Of a stretch of DNA of 42,378 nucleotides, positions 1-7,829 are shown piece by piece. The stretch comes from an uncultured Granulosicoccus sp. (lineage in GTDB: Bacteria; Pseudomonadota; Gammaproteobacteria; Granulosicoccales; Granulosicoccaceae): the NCBI GenBank assembly GCA_937924505.1, contig CALDSR010000046.1, positions 1-42,378 of the forward strand, in the 5' to 3' direction. Every line of letters begins with the position of its first letter. Within the stretch, counting starts at the first letter, position 1. A program made the position numbers and the translations under genes. Under the pieces are notes generated by a model that worked only from the letters and a program-made list of their open reading frames with translations, did no database searches and was not told the origin of the DNA.

Positions 1-13
1 CGATAACGCCATC

Positions 14-742
14 GTGTTCAATGAGGTCAGTCTGAGCAGATCCGGGCATCGAGTATTCGACAGGCTGAATCTTTCGCTGCGATGTGGCCGATGGCATGCC
101 GTTGTAGGTCGCAGTGGCGTGGGAAAGACCAGTCTGCTGCGTTTGCTGGCGACGCTGGAGACGCCAGACTCTGGCCATATTGAATCCGGTGGCGTTAAAG
201 AACTATCTCGACAGATTGCGTACATGTCTCAAGAAGATGGATTGCTACCGTGGCTTAACGCATTGGACAATGTGCAATTGGGGGCAAGGCTACGAGGGAG
301 CGTAGACAGTGACTCTCGGGCCAGAGCCTTTCATTTACTCGAGCGGGTGAATCTTCAAGATTGGGCTACAGCTTTGCCGAAAGCTCTTTCGGGAGGGATG
401 CGGCAACGCGTTGCGCTCGCCAGAACACTTTTCGAGCAACGTCAACTGGTGCTGATGGATGAGCCTTTCTCCGGCCTCGATACCATCACGCGTGATGAGC
501 TGCAATCACTGTCTTACGATCTGCTTGGCGGTAAAACCGTTGTGTTGGTAACGCACGATCCGAGCGAGGCATTACGCTTGTGCCATTACGTTCATGTCTT
601 GCGGCCATTGCAGACTGACCAGGTGTCCGAAACTACCCAACTTGAATTAACGGGTACCCCGGCACGCTCTATTGAAGACCCAGTGGTTATGGCCGGCATG
701 CCGCAACTCTGGCGACTTCTGAAGCAGGTGGCGCATGCCTGA
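14..742 (+). CDS. thiZ: ABC transporter ATPase, thiamin-precursor (ThiZ-like), possibly 5' partial
   Basis: This is the ATP-hydrolysing subunit of an importer, probably for a pyrimidine precursor of thiamin. The protein shows Walker A (GRSGVGKTS, about residue 32), a Q-loop (YMSQEDGLLPW), the signature LSGGMRQR, Walker B (LVLMDEP) and the switch histidine in VTHDPSEA. It is about 240 residues, normal for this class. The GTG at position 14 gives a sensible N-terminus, but the frame stays open to the window edge and no Shine-Dalgarno is visible, so the true start may lie outside. Its end overlaps the permease gene by 8 bp. The substrate assignment comes from the THI5-like binding protein and thiOSGE downstream; the ATPase alone could serve nitrate, sulfonate or taurine uptake. 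Confidence 0.85.
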   Translation: MFNEVSLSRSGHRVFDRLNLSLRCGRWHAVVGRSGVGKTSLLRLLATLETPDSGHIESGGVKELSRQIAYMSQEDGLLPWLNALDNVQLGARLRGSVDSDSRARAFHLLERVNLQDWATALPKALSGGMRQRVALARTLFEQRQLVLMDEPFSGLDTITRDELQSLSYDLLGGKTVVLVTHDPSEALRLCHYVHVLRPLQTDQVSETTQLELTGTPARSIEDPVVMAGMPQLWRLLKQVAHA

Positions 743-1559
743 AGTTATCAATAACACTATGAGCGGTGTGAGCGGTGTGCTTGTCAGGGTTGCAAGAATA
801 CTCGCCAGCGCATCACTCATCTTGTTTTGCTGGCATATTCTGGTGGTCATAACGGAAGTTCCCGCATTCATATTTCCAGCTCCGCTTGTCGTAATTGCTA
901 CCTCGATAGATCAATACGATACATTGGCGGCGCATAGTGCGATTACTTTGTTCGAGATTATTGCAGGCCTGTTTATTGGTATAACGCTGGGCATCATCAG
1001 CGCCGTTACACTAACCATTTTCAAAGGTTCGAGGCAATGGGCTCTACCCTTGATGGTAATCAGCCAGTCACTGCCAGTATTCGCATTAGCTCCTTTACTA
1101 ACCTTGTGGTTCGGCTATGGCATGGCCTCAAAAATTGTCATGGCCACCCTGATAATATACTTTCCGGTTGTAGCTGCAACTTTTGACGGCTTGCGACACA
1201 CAAGTCGCTCCATGATTGACCTCGCCAGTACTTTGGGCGCTACTTCATGGTCTACGCTGTTCCACATCAGGCTACCCGCAGCCCTGCCATCAATTGCGTC
1301 CGGTATACGAGTTGCGACATCCATCGCCCCGATAGGGGCGGTCGTTGGGGAGTGGGTCGGCTCCAGCCAAGGTCTGGGCTATCTGATGCTCAATGCCAAT
1401 GGGCGCATGCAAACCGACCTGATGTTTGGTGCACTGCTGTGCTTGTGCCTTATTGCTGTATCTCTTTATTTTTTTGTCAATACATTGCTCGACCGTTGTT
1501 TGTACTGGAGCACTGATTCAAGTTTTTATTCACTACCCAAAGAACCCGCAAAATCATGA
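735..1559 (+). CDS. thiX: ABC transporter permease, thiamin-precursor (ThiX-like)
   Basis: Inner-membrane permease of the importer, 274 residues with about six hydrophobic segments. The EAA-type coupling loop is visible as DLASTLGATSWSTLFHIRLPAALPSIASG (split here: DLASTLGATSW then STLFHIRLPAALPS), near residues 155-180, which is typical of the SsuC/TauC/ThiX permease family. The ATG overlaps the preceding ATPase gene by 8 bp, and its own stop overlaps the next gene's ATG by 4 bp, so the three transporter genes are translationally coupled. Family membership is clear. The substrate is inferred from the neighbouring binding protein and thiazole genes. Confidence 0.87.
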   Translation: MPEVINNTMSGVSGVLVRVARILASASLILFCWHILVVITEVPAFIFPAPLVVIATSIDQYDTLAAHSAITLFEIIAGLFIGITLGIISAVTLTIFKGSRQWALPLMVISQSLPVFALAPLLTLWFGYGMASKIVMATLIIYFPVVAATFDGLRHTSRSMIDLASTLGATSWSTLFHIRLPAALPSIASGIRVATSIAPIGAVVGEWVGSSQGLGYLMLNANGRMQTDLMFGALLCLCLIAVSLYFFVNTLLDRCLYWSTDSSFYSLPKEPAKS

Positions 1560-2491
1560 AAAACCTCTTGTTAGTAGTCTTTTTATTAGTCACTACCACT
1601 AGCGCCAAAGCCGCTGAAAAATTAGTCGTATTGCTGGATTGGTTTGTAAATCCCGATCATGCTCAATTGATCATCGCGGAGCAAAAGGGTTACTTCACGC
1701 AGGCGGGGCTGGACGTAGAGCTTATTGAACCGGCTGATCCGAGCCTGCCTCCGAAGCTGGTAGCTGCAAACAAAGCTGATATCGCTATAAGCTACCAACC
1801 ACAGTTACACGTTCAAGTCGACCAAGGATTGCCTCTAACAAGGATCGGTACGTTGGTTTCGACACCGCTTAACTCCCTCGTTGTGCTCAAAGAGGGTCCT
1901 ATCAAGAGCATCGCTGATCTAAAGGGCAAGAAAGTAGGTTTCTCTGTCGGTGGTTTTGAAGATGCCCTGCTCAAGACCATGCTTGAGACTCATGGGCTCG
2001 CGCTAAAAGATGTCGAGCTCGTAAACGTTAATTTCTCTTTATCACCTTCGTTGATCACCGGGCAAGTCGATGCCGTTATTGGTGCATTTCGAAACTTCGA
2101 ACTTAACCAAATGGATATCGAGGGACGCCCCGGTACTGCCTTCTATCCTGAAGAGGAAGGTGTGCCCTTGTTTGACGAGCTGATTCTGGTTGCCAATAAC
2201 GACAAGCTTGATAGCCCGGCCTTGGGCAAGTTTGTCAATGCCCTTCAACAAGCGACAACCTTTATTGTCAATCACCCGGATGAAGCGTGGGAGCTGTTTC
2301 GCGACAGCAACCCGAGTTCTTTGGACAATGAGCTCAATCGCCGCGCCTGGAAAGACACGTTGCCACGTTTCGCTCTTCGCCCGGCGGCTGTGGATGCACA
2401 GAGATATAAAGTGTTTGGAGACTTCATGTTACAACAAGGTCTGATCGAATCGACACCCGCTGTTGGCAGTTACACGGCCGTCGTAAATTGA
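1556..2491 (+). CDS. thiY: Periplasmic NMT1/THI5-like substrate-binding protein (ThiY-like)
   Basis: Periplasmic binding protein expected to capture a pyrimidine thiamin precursor (HMP or its formylamino form) for the adjacent permease and ATPase. A signal peptide is plain: a short basic start, the hydrophobic run LLLVVFLLVTTTS, and a likely cleavage after AKA near residue 20. The mature protein begins LVVLLDWFVNPDHAQLIIAEQKGYF, the characteristic opening of NMT1/THI5-like proteins; LDWFxNPDHA is close to the ThiY pattern. At 311 residues it is the usual length. It is the last transporter gene, 27 bp before thiO. The exact ligand cannot be read from sequence. Confidence 0.88.
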   Translation: MKNLLLVVFLLVTTTSAKAAEKLVVLLDWFVNPDHAQLIIAEQKGYFTQAGLDVELIEPADPSLPPKLVAANKADIAISYQPQLHVQVDQGLPLTRIGTLVSTPLNSLVVLKEGPIKSIADLKGKKVGFSVGGFEDALLKTMLETHGLALKDVELVNVNFSLSPSLITGQVDAVIGAFRNFELNQMDIEGRPGTAFYPEEEGVPLFDELILVANNDKLDSPALGKFVNALQQATTFIVNHPDEAWELFRDSNPSSLDNELNRRAWKDTLPRFALRPAAVDAQRYKVFGDFMLQQGLIESTPAVGSYTAVVN

Positions 2492-2518
2492 ACCCTGTCG
2501 CTTGAGAATCCAGTAGCC

Positions 2519-3535
2519 GTGAATCAAACTCATGTAGAGATTATCGGTGCAGGTGTGGCTGGGCTGTGTTGTGCCCGGTTGTTTGCCGAACGTAATTGCA
2601 AGGTATCTCTCTATGCAAGTAGTGATGGTCCCGATGAGAATTGTTGCTCGTGGTGGGCTGGCGGTATGCTTGCACCAGAGTGTGAAATGGAGAGCGCCGA
2701 AGCACTCATTGGTGTTTTGGGCACTGAGAGTATCAGCTTCTGGAAAAAGTACGGCACTGATGTGATGAACAAGGGCTCGCTGGTGGTGGCAAGTAATCGA
2801 GATTTGCCAGATCTTGAACTCTTTGCTTCTAAAACGGCCGGCTCGATCTCGCTTGATACACAGCAATTGTCACAATTGGAACCGGACCTTGAAAGCCGGT
2901 TTTCACATGCGCTGTTTTTCGAACAGGAATGCCACCTCGATCCACGACGTACTCTGCAAGCATTGAGTGCCTCATTGGTGGCGCACCCCAATGTATCGAT
3001 TCATTACTCTACACCTGTTACTGATTCCAGTTTGAGTAATGATAAGGTTCATTGGCGAATAGATTGTAGAGGCTTGGCCGCGCGTGATGTATTGAGTGAC
3101 CTTCGCGGCGTGAAGGGCGAGATGCTGTTGCTGCAATTACCCGAATTGCATTTGAGCCGGCCTGTTCGCCTGTTGCATCCACGTTACCCTCTTTACATCG
3201 TGCCTCGCGAAGACCACGTGTTCATGATTGGCGCCACGATGATCGAAAGCGATGATAAGGGCAGCATTACCGCTCGTTCGCTAATGGAGCTCTTGTCTGC
3301 GGCCTATGCCTTGCATCCTGCATTTGCACAAGCGTCGGTTCTGGAGATAGGTTGTGATGCGAGGCCAGCCTTCAATGATAATTTACCGCGTTTACGTCGA
3401 CGAGGAAAAACACTATTTATTAACGGGCTTTTCAGGCACGGCTTTCTATGCGCACCCGCGATGGCTCGTCGCGCTGTAGACCTGGCACTTGATAAGCGGG
3501 TTGATACCGAGGTGACAGATGAAAATGAAGATTAA
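2519..3535 (+). CDS. thiO: FAD-dependent glycine oxidase ThiO
   Basis: Oxidises glycine to iminoglycine (dehydroglycine), which ThiG uses to build the thiazole ring of thiamin in aerobes. The N-terminus has a Rossmann dinucleotide motif (IIGAGVAGLCCARLFAE). Near the C-terminus is GLFRHGFLCAPAMARRAVDL, matching the RxGxLLAPAxA motif of ThiO-type DAO-fold oxidases. At 338 residues it is of normal size. The start is a GTG with only a weak purine run upstream; no in-frame alternative fits better. Its 3' end overlaps thiS by 17 bp. Placement directly before thiS and thiG makes ThiO much likelier than a generic D-amino-acid oxidase. Confidence 0.92.
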   Translation: MNQTHVEIIGAGVAGLCCARLFAERNCKVSLYASSDGPDENCCSWWAGGMLAPECEMESAEALIGVLGTESISFWKKYGTDVMNKGSLVVASNRDLPDLELFASKTAGSISLDTQQLSQLEPDLESRFSHALFFEQECHLDPRRTLQALSASLVAHPNVSIHYSTPVTDSSLSNDKVHWRIDCRGLAARDVLSDLRGVKGEMLLLQLPELHLSRPVRLLHPRYPLYIVPREDHVFMIGATMIESDDKGSITARSLMELLSAAYALHPAFAQASVLEIGCDARPAFNDNLPRLRRRGKTLFINGLFRHGFLCAPAMARRAVDLALDKRVDTEVTDENED

Positions 3536-3716
3536 TGGTGAAAGCTGTGATGTTTCGTGTAACACGCTTTCAGAGTTGTTAAGCTTTCTGGGGCACGAAC
3601 CTGATCAGGTGGCGACAGCTGTTAACGGTATATTTGTGCCGGCCTCAGAGCGCGATCAGTACTCGTTGTCGAGTGATGATGCAATTGACGTAATTGCACC
3701 GATGGCAGGGGGTTAG
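3519..3716 (+). CDS. thiS: Sulfur carrier protein ThiS
   Basis: A 65-residue beta-grasp (ubiquitin-like) sulfur carrier. The C-terminus reads IAPMAGG; the final Gly-Gly is adenylated and converted to a thiocarboxylate that delivers sulfur to ThiG. The start is fixed by a good Shine-Dalgarno (GAGGTG) just before the ATG at 3519, inside the end of thiO. The activating enzyme (ThiF or MoeB-like) is not in this window and must be encoded elsewhere. Confidence 0.95.
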   Translation: MKMKINGESCDVSCNTLSELLSFLGHEPDQVATAVNGIFVPASERDQYSLSSDDAIDVIAPMAGG

Positions 3717-3719
3717 AGC

Positions 3720-4499
3720 ATGAACCTGAGCCTATATGACACAACGATCAGCTCTAGATTGTTACTGGGAACTGCGTTGTATCCGTCGCCGCAAATCATG
3801 TTGGATGCAATAAAGGCCGCCAAGACCAATATTGTGACGGTATCGTTGCGGCGTGAATCAAGCACTGACAAGTCAGGGCAAGCATTCTGGTCGTTGATCA
3901 AGGCCACCGACACTCATGTGTTGCCAAACACGGCTGGTTGCAGATCGGTCAAGGAAGCGGTCAATACTGCCCATATGGCGCGCGAGCTATTCGGTACTCC
4001 CTGGATAAAACTGGAAGTGATTGGGGAGGACGATACACTTCAGCCAGATGTATATGGCCTGGTAGAAGCGGCGAAAATTCTGGTAGCAGACGGCTTTCAG
4101 GTTTTTCCTTATACCACCGATGATCTGATTGTTGCCGATAATCTGATAAATGCTGGCTGTAAATTGCTCATGCCTTGGGGCGCGCCGATTGGTAGCGGAC
4201 GCGGTCTCAATAATCCGTACGCCCTGCGATCCTTGCGTGCTCACTTCCCTGATGTACCTTTGATCATTGATGCAGGAATAGGCCTGCCCTCCCATGCCTG
4301 TCAGGCAATGGAGATGGGCTACGATGCGGTATTGCTCAATACAGCCATTGCAAAGGCTGGCGACCCCGTCGCCATGGCAAGCGCCATGGCTCTTGCTATT
4401 GAATCAGGCTTCAAGGCTTCACGTGCTAAAGCTATTCCCGCTCGTGACATGGCTACGCCGTCTACACCGGTAATCGGCACACCCTTCTGGAACAGCTGA
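3720..4499 (+). CDS. thiG: Thiazole synthase ThiG
   Basis: Cytoplasmic TIM-barrel enzyme that condenses 1-deoxy-D-xylulose 5-phosphate, dehydroglycine and ThiS thiocarboxylate into the thiazole phosphate. The Schiff-base lysine is in [16 protein letters not shown] (Lys97). The phosphate-binding loop region ([20 protein letters not shown], then [31 protein letters not shown], given here only as family landmarks) is intact. At 259 residues it is the usual length. The ATG follows the thiS stop by three bases with a strong AGGGGG ribosome-binding site, and the stop overlaps the thiE start (TGATG). Together with ThiO, ThiS and ThiE this is a full oxygen-dependent thiazole branch apart from sulfur loading. 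Confidence 0.95.
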   Translation: MNLSLYDTTISSRLLLGTALYPSPQIMLDAIKAAKTNIVTVSLRRESSTDKSGQAFWSLIKATDTHVLPNTAGCRSVKEAVNTAHMARELFGTPWIKLEVIGEDDTLQPDVYGLVEAAKILVADGFQVFPYTTDDLIVADNLINAGCKLLMPWGAPIGSGRGLNNPYALRSLRAHFPDVPLIIDAGIGLPSHACQAMEMGYDAVLLNTAIAKAGDPVAMASAMALAIESGFKASRAKAIPARDMATPSTPVIGTPFWNS

Positions 4500-5110
4500 T
4501 GCTCGATCGTTTTTATCTCATAGTCGATTCCACTCAATATCTGCCAGCATTCCTTAACGAAGGCTTGCGGTGTGTGCAGCTTCGAATAAAAGATTGTGGA
4601 ACTGCGGAACAAGAAGCCAGTATCAGATCTGAAATCCGGCGCGCGAAAACGTTGTGTGATCAATTTGACTGCCAGCTAATCATTAATGACTACTGGCAAA
4701 TTGCCATTGATGAAGGTTGTGATGCAGTCCATTTAGGGCAGGAGGATCTCGACACAGCTGATATTGAACAGATAAAACAACGAGGAATAAAATACGGCTT
4801 GAGCACTCATGATAAGGCCGAACTGGCTCGCGCCCTGACATTGGAGCCTGACTACATTGCGTTGGGCCCTATCTACGCAACGTTACTCAAAAAAATGCCA
4901 TGGCGTCCGCAAGGACTTGAAAAGCTGGCTCGTTGGAAAAGTGCCATTGGTTCAACTCCATTGGTCGCCATCGGTGGATTCACGCCCGATCGCGCGATGG
5001 CCGCTTTCGAGCATGGGGCAGACAGTGTCTGTGTGGTGACAGATGTCGCACAGCATAGTGAGCCGGTCGAACGCGTCAAGCAATGGCTTTCGTTGACGGG
5101 CGTGAATTAA
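4499..5110 (+). CDS. thiE: Thiamin phosphate synthase ThiE
   Basis: Joins HMP pyrophosphate and thiazole phosphate to give thiamin phosphate. The 203-residue protein has the TIM-barrel landmarks of the family: QLRIKD near the start, LIINDYWQIAID, VHLGQEDL, YGLSTHDKAEL, DYIALGPIYAT and the C-terminal LVAIGGF. It is the last gene of the thiamin operon and overlaps thiG by one base. No HMP kinase (ThiD) or HMP synthase (ThiC) gene is present in the window, which fits import of the pyrimidine moiety through the upstream ABC system, although those genes may lie outside. Confidence 0.93.
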   Translation: MLDRFYLIVDSTQYLPAFLNEGLRCVQLRIKDCGTAEQEASIRSEIRRAKTLCDQFDCQLIINDYWQIAIDEGCDAVHLGQEDLDTADIEQIKQRGIKYGLSTHDKAELARALTLEPDYIALGPIYATLLKKMPWRPQGLEKLARWKSAIGSTPLVAIGGFTPDRAMAAFEHGADSVCVVTDVAQHSEPVERVKQWLSLTGVN

Positions 5111-5225
5111 TTGAACGGTTGAATTTCGATTGGCTTGATGAAAAGATCAACAGCTCAAAGATCAATACTTTAACAACTGACCGCTTCGCGTCAACAATGC
5201 AAACCGCGCACAAGGTTACAATCAC

Positions 5226-6752
5226 TCACGCTTTCGATTGATTTTTAACCTTGCGCTTCAGAGTGATAACTGCTCGGAGTCCTGGATTGTTATCTTCGAG
5301 TACCAGCGAGGCTGAATGTAATCGAATGACTGCTTGAACCAGGCTCAATCCAAGTCCATTACCCGGTGAGTTACGTTCGTTCTCCAGTCGAACGAATCGT
5401 TCGAACACTCGTCCACGTTCTTCTACAGGTATGCCTGGTCCGTTGTCGCTGACCGTTATCGTGAACAAGTCATCATTACCCTTGACGCTAAGTGATACAA
5501 CGCCCGGGCGGGCGGTGTATTTGATGGCGTTGTCGAGAAGGTTGGTTATCGCCTGACCAATCAGGTGCCGATTGCAATGATAGATAGGGTTGTCTTGAAT
5601 ATCCGCGACAAATTCGAGATTTTCTTCTTCCTCGGCGACAGCTTCATAAAGTTCGCAGAGTTCGTTGGCCAGATCACCAATAGGGGTTTCGGTCCATTGC
5701 GATGAATCAATGCCGGCCTCGAGTCTGGCGATGCTAAGCATGGCGTTGAATGTATGTATCAGGCTGTCTGCATCACCAATCGCTTCGCCCATGACGTCGC
5801 GATAGTTATCGGAATCCCGATCCTCGAGCAAAGTCACTTCCAGACGATTACGTAATCGAGTCAAGGGGCTGCGCAGATCATGTGCAACATTGTTCGTTAC
5901 TTGTTGCATGCTCTTCATCAGATCCTCGATCTTGTTGAGCATCTGGTTGAGCTTGGTCGCTATTTCATCAAATTCATCGTCGCGCGCGGTCACGGACAAG
6001 CGTTGCGACAGGTCACCACTCATGATATCCGATGCGGTGCGGCTGACCGAGTCGATACGTCTGAGAACACTTGTTCCGATCCAGACACCGCCGATCAGGG
6101 AAAATAAAAGTGTCAGCAAGGTAGCGCCAACTACTAGTGCGAACGTGTGGTCAAGCAGCGCCTTTTCGTCACTTATCTCGTGACCGATGGTCAGTTTCAA
6201 ACCGTTCGACAGTTGCGTCTCCGCTACACGTACGGGATTGAATGCTCGTGGACTACCCGGTGGGAGATCCGCGACATCTCCCATATTGCGCGTGGTGTGG
6301 GAGCGAACGGACTTCAGTCGTATAGGCAAGTCCTCGTCAGATTGTTCGTCCTTGCCACTGGTTCCGGTTTCGTTGTTGGCGAGATAGTAAAACCGACCAT
6401 AGGTATCAATCTGATTACGCCGCTGGATCGCCTCAAGCAACTCAGGAAGAGCGCCGGACTTGTACAGATTGATCAGGTAGTCGGTTTCAAGGCGCAAGCG
6501 TGCATCGACCTGGGACTCGATCTGGTCACGCGTTGACCAGTAGATAAAGCCGAGTGTCGCCGCAGACAATGCGCTGAACAAGGTGGCATAGATTAACGCC
6601 AGGCGAAATGCTGAGGTGCGAAACAGACGTCGTCGATCAAAGCTCCGGATCACGCCACGTCGATCGTAAGGGACAGGCACGTTACGACCTCGACGCTCGG
6701 TGCCGGAAAAGGCGGGCGTCGATTTCTCGTTTTGACGGATAACCGAACTCAT
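5226..6752 (-). CDS. HAMP-domain sensor histidine kinase
   Basis: Inner-membrane sensor kinase of 508 residues. Order: cytoplasmic basic N-terminus (1-48), membrane segment about 50-72, periplasmic sensor of about 130 residues, second membrane segment about 203-226, HAMP linker, then H-box VAHDLRSPLTRLRNRLE with phospho-acceptor His291, N-box (ITNLLDNAIKYTARPG), and glycine boxes DNGPGIP and NGLGLSLVQ. The intact boxes predict autophosphorylation and transfer to the response regulator encoded 242 bp upstream on the same strand. The periplasmic domain matches nothing I recognise. The N-terminal 45 residues, rich in Arg, are longer than usual; a later start is possible but no better Met precedes the first membrane segment. 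It faces the thiamin operon convergently. Confidence 0.9.
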   Translation of the reverse strand: MSSVIRQNEKSTPAFSGTERRGRNVPVPYDRRGVIRSFDRRRLFRTSAFRLALIYATLFSALSAATLGFIYWSTRDQIESQVDARLRLETDYLINLYKSGALPELLEAIQRRNQIDTYGRFYYLANNETGTSGKDEQSDEDLPIRLKSVRSHTTRNMGDVADLPPGSPRAFNPVRVAETQLSNGLKLTIGHEISDEKALLDHTFALVVGATLLTLLFSLIGGVWIGTSVLRRIDSVSRTASDIMSGDLSQRLSVTARDDEFDEIATKLNQMLNKIEDLMKSMQQVTNNVAHDLRSPLTRLRNRLEVTLLEDRDSDNYRDVMGEAIGDADSLIHTFNAMLSIARLEAGIDSSQWTETPIGDLANELCELYEAVAEEEENLEFVADIQDNPIYHCNRHLIGQAITNLLDNAIKYTARPGVVSLSVKGNDDLFTITVSDNGPGIPVEERGRVFERFVRLENERNSPGNGLGLSLVQAVIRLHSASLVLEDNNPGLRAVITLKRKVKNQSKA

Positions 6753-6813
6753 CGTGCAAGTGTAGCCTGAGGCGGGCTGGATTACGTATCTGTGTCCAAA
6801 CTGTCAAACGATA

Positions 6814-6860
6814 CGAGGCCCCTTTACGGCCGCCTTTGGGAGGCGGGCACAGAGGCCTCG
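6814..6860. repeat. Nested inverted repeat / hairpin
   Basis: The outer arms CGAGGCC (6814-6820) and GGCCTCG (6854-6860) enclose inner arms CCGCCT (6830-6835) and AGGCGG (6841-6846) with loop TTGGG. Neither strand has a run of T immediately after the structure, so it is not a standard intrinsic terminator. Confidence 0.6.
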
Positions 6861-6864
6861 GTCG

Positions 6865-6890
6865 TTACAGCTTCTTGATTACAGCTTCTT
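6865..6890. repeat. 12-bp tandem direct repeat
   Basis: TTACAGCTTCTT occurs at 6865-6876 and again at 6879-6890, a 14-bp period, just inside the regulator-kinase spacer next to the hairpin. The copies are identical. Confidence 0.65.
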
Positions 6891-6994
6891 TCCAGATCGA
6901 CCTTTCGAATTGACGCTCGACCACGAATCGGGTTCTCTTCGTTATTCGCTCGAGCATCTCTGTCCGATGCCAGACAGCATGCCGGCGACGCGAA

Positions 6995-7690
6995 TCAAGA
7001 CGCTTCGACGCTACTCGCAACCTGTTGCAACTTGTAGCCAGCACCGCGCACGGTATGCAGCAGTGGCGTGTCGAAGTCCTTGTCGATCTTGCTGCGCAGA
7101 CGACTGATCTGCACATCAATAACATTGGTCTGCGGATCGAAGTGGTAATCCCACACATTCTCCAGCAACATGCTGCGAGTCACCACCTGGCCTGTGTGCT
7201 GCATGAGGTACTCGAGCAACCTGAATTCACGTGGTTGCAGATTGATGTTTCGACCAGAGCGCGTAACCTTGTGCTTGATTAGATCAAGGGTCAGATCGCC
7301 AACGTGCAGCACGGTTCCCTGGACACCCGATTGCGCCCGCCGAGTCAAGGCTTGCAGGCGCGCAGTCAGCTCGCTCAATTGATACGGCTTGGTGAGATAG
7401 TCATCGCCTCCGGCTTTAAGACCCGTGACACGCTCATCGACATCATCCAGCGCGCTGAGTATCAGTACCGGCGTCATGTTACCCATACGCCGCAGTTCTT
7501 CAATAATGGAAAGGCCATCGCGTTTTGGCAGCATGCGATCGATAATCATGGAGTCATACGCATTGGCGATAGCCAACTGTAAACCCTTGTCACCATCGGC
7601 AGCGTGTTCAACGCTGTGCCCTGATTCCGTCAGCCCTTTGACGAGATAAGTCGCCGCCTCGGTATCATCTTCGACTAGTAAAATTTGCAT
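6995..7690 (-). CDS. OmpR/PhoB-family response regulator
   Basis: DNA-binding response regulator of 231 residues. The receiver domain (1 to about 118) has the acidic pair in LLVEDD, phospho-acceptor Asp51 (MIIDRMLPKRDG) and the conserved Lys in DDYLTKPY. The C-terminal winged helix (about 130-225) contains LTLDLIKHKVTRSGRNINL, LLEYLMQHTGQVVTRSMLLE and DVQISRLRSKID, all typical of OmpR-type output domains. It lies upstream of, and co-oriented with, the histidine kinase and divergent from the Do-family protease, so both divergent promoters lie in a 140-bp interval with a TTGCATT inverted repeat that it may bind. Confidence 0.93.
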   Translation of the reverse strand: MQILLVEDDTEAATYLVKGLTESGHSVEHAADGDKGLQLAIANAYDSMIIDRMLPKRDGLSIIEELRRMGNMTPVLILSALDDVDERVTGLKAGGDDYLTKPYQLSELTARLQALTRRAQSGVQGTVLHVGDLTLDLIKHKVTRSGRNINLQPREFRLLEYLMQHTGQVVTRSMLLENVWDYHFDPQTNVIDVQISRLRSKIDKDFDTPLLHTVRGAGYKLQQVASSVEAS

Positions 7691-7721
7691 TTAACCCCCA
7701 TGTTTTTGCCTGACGAGCGGA

Positions 7722-7748
7722 TTGCATTCATAACCTTTTGTAATGCAA
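7722..7748. promoter_or_regulatory. TTGCATT inverted repeat between divergent promoters
   Basis: TTGCATT at 7722-7728 and its exact complement AATGCAA at 7742-7748 are separated by 13 bp. A third TTGCATT at 7685-7691 overlaps the response-regulator start codon. The repeats sit between the divergent regulator and protease genes, a natural place for autoregulation. Assignment to this regulator is inference. Confidence 0.45.
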
Positions 7749-7829
7749 CACCAAACGCCCAGAGTCGGTCTGTACGTGTCGATTCAACAATAAACTCACT
7801 TTTACGAGAATACTACGGAGCAAAACACC

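Larger units (their letters stand above)
6753..6994 (-). other. Intercistronic spacer between response regulator and kinase
   Basis: A 242-bp gap separates two genes that are usually adjacent or overlapping. It holds a nested inverted repeat and a 12-bp direct repeat (listed separately). Open frames here have no family resemblance and no convincing start signal. A second promoter for the kinase or an RNA structure that tunes the kinase:regulator ratio are possible readings. Confidence 0.5.

Noticed and set aside
6865..7158. 97-codon minus-strand frame overlapping the regulator gene
   Set aside because: It is a shadow frame of the response regulator, rich in Arg, Cys and Ser with no recognisable domain.
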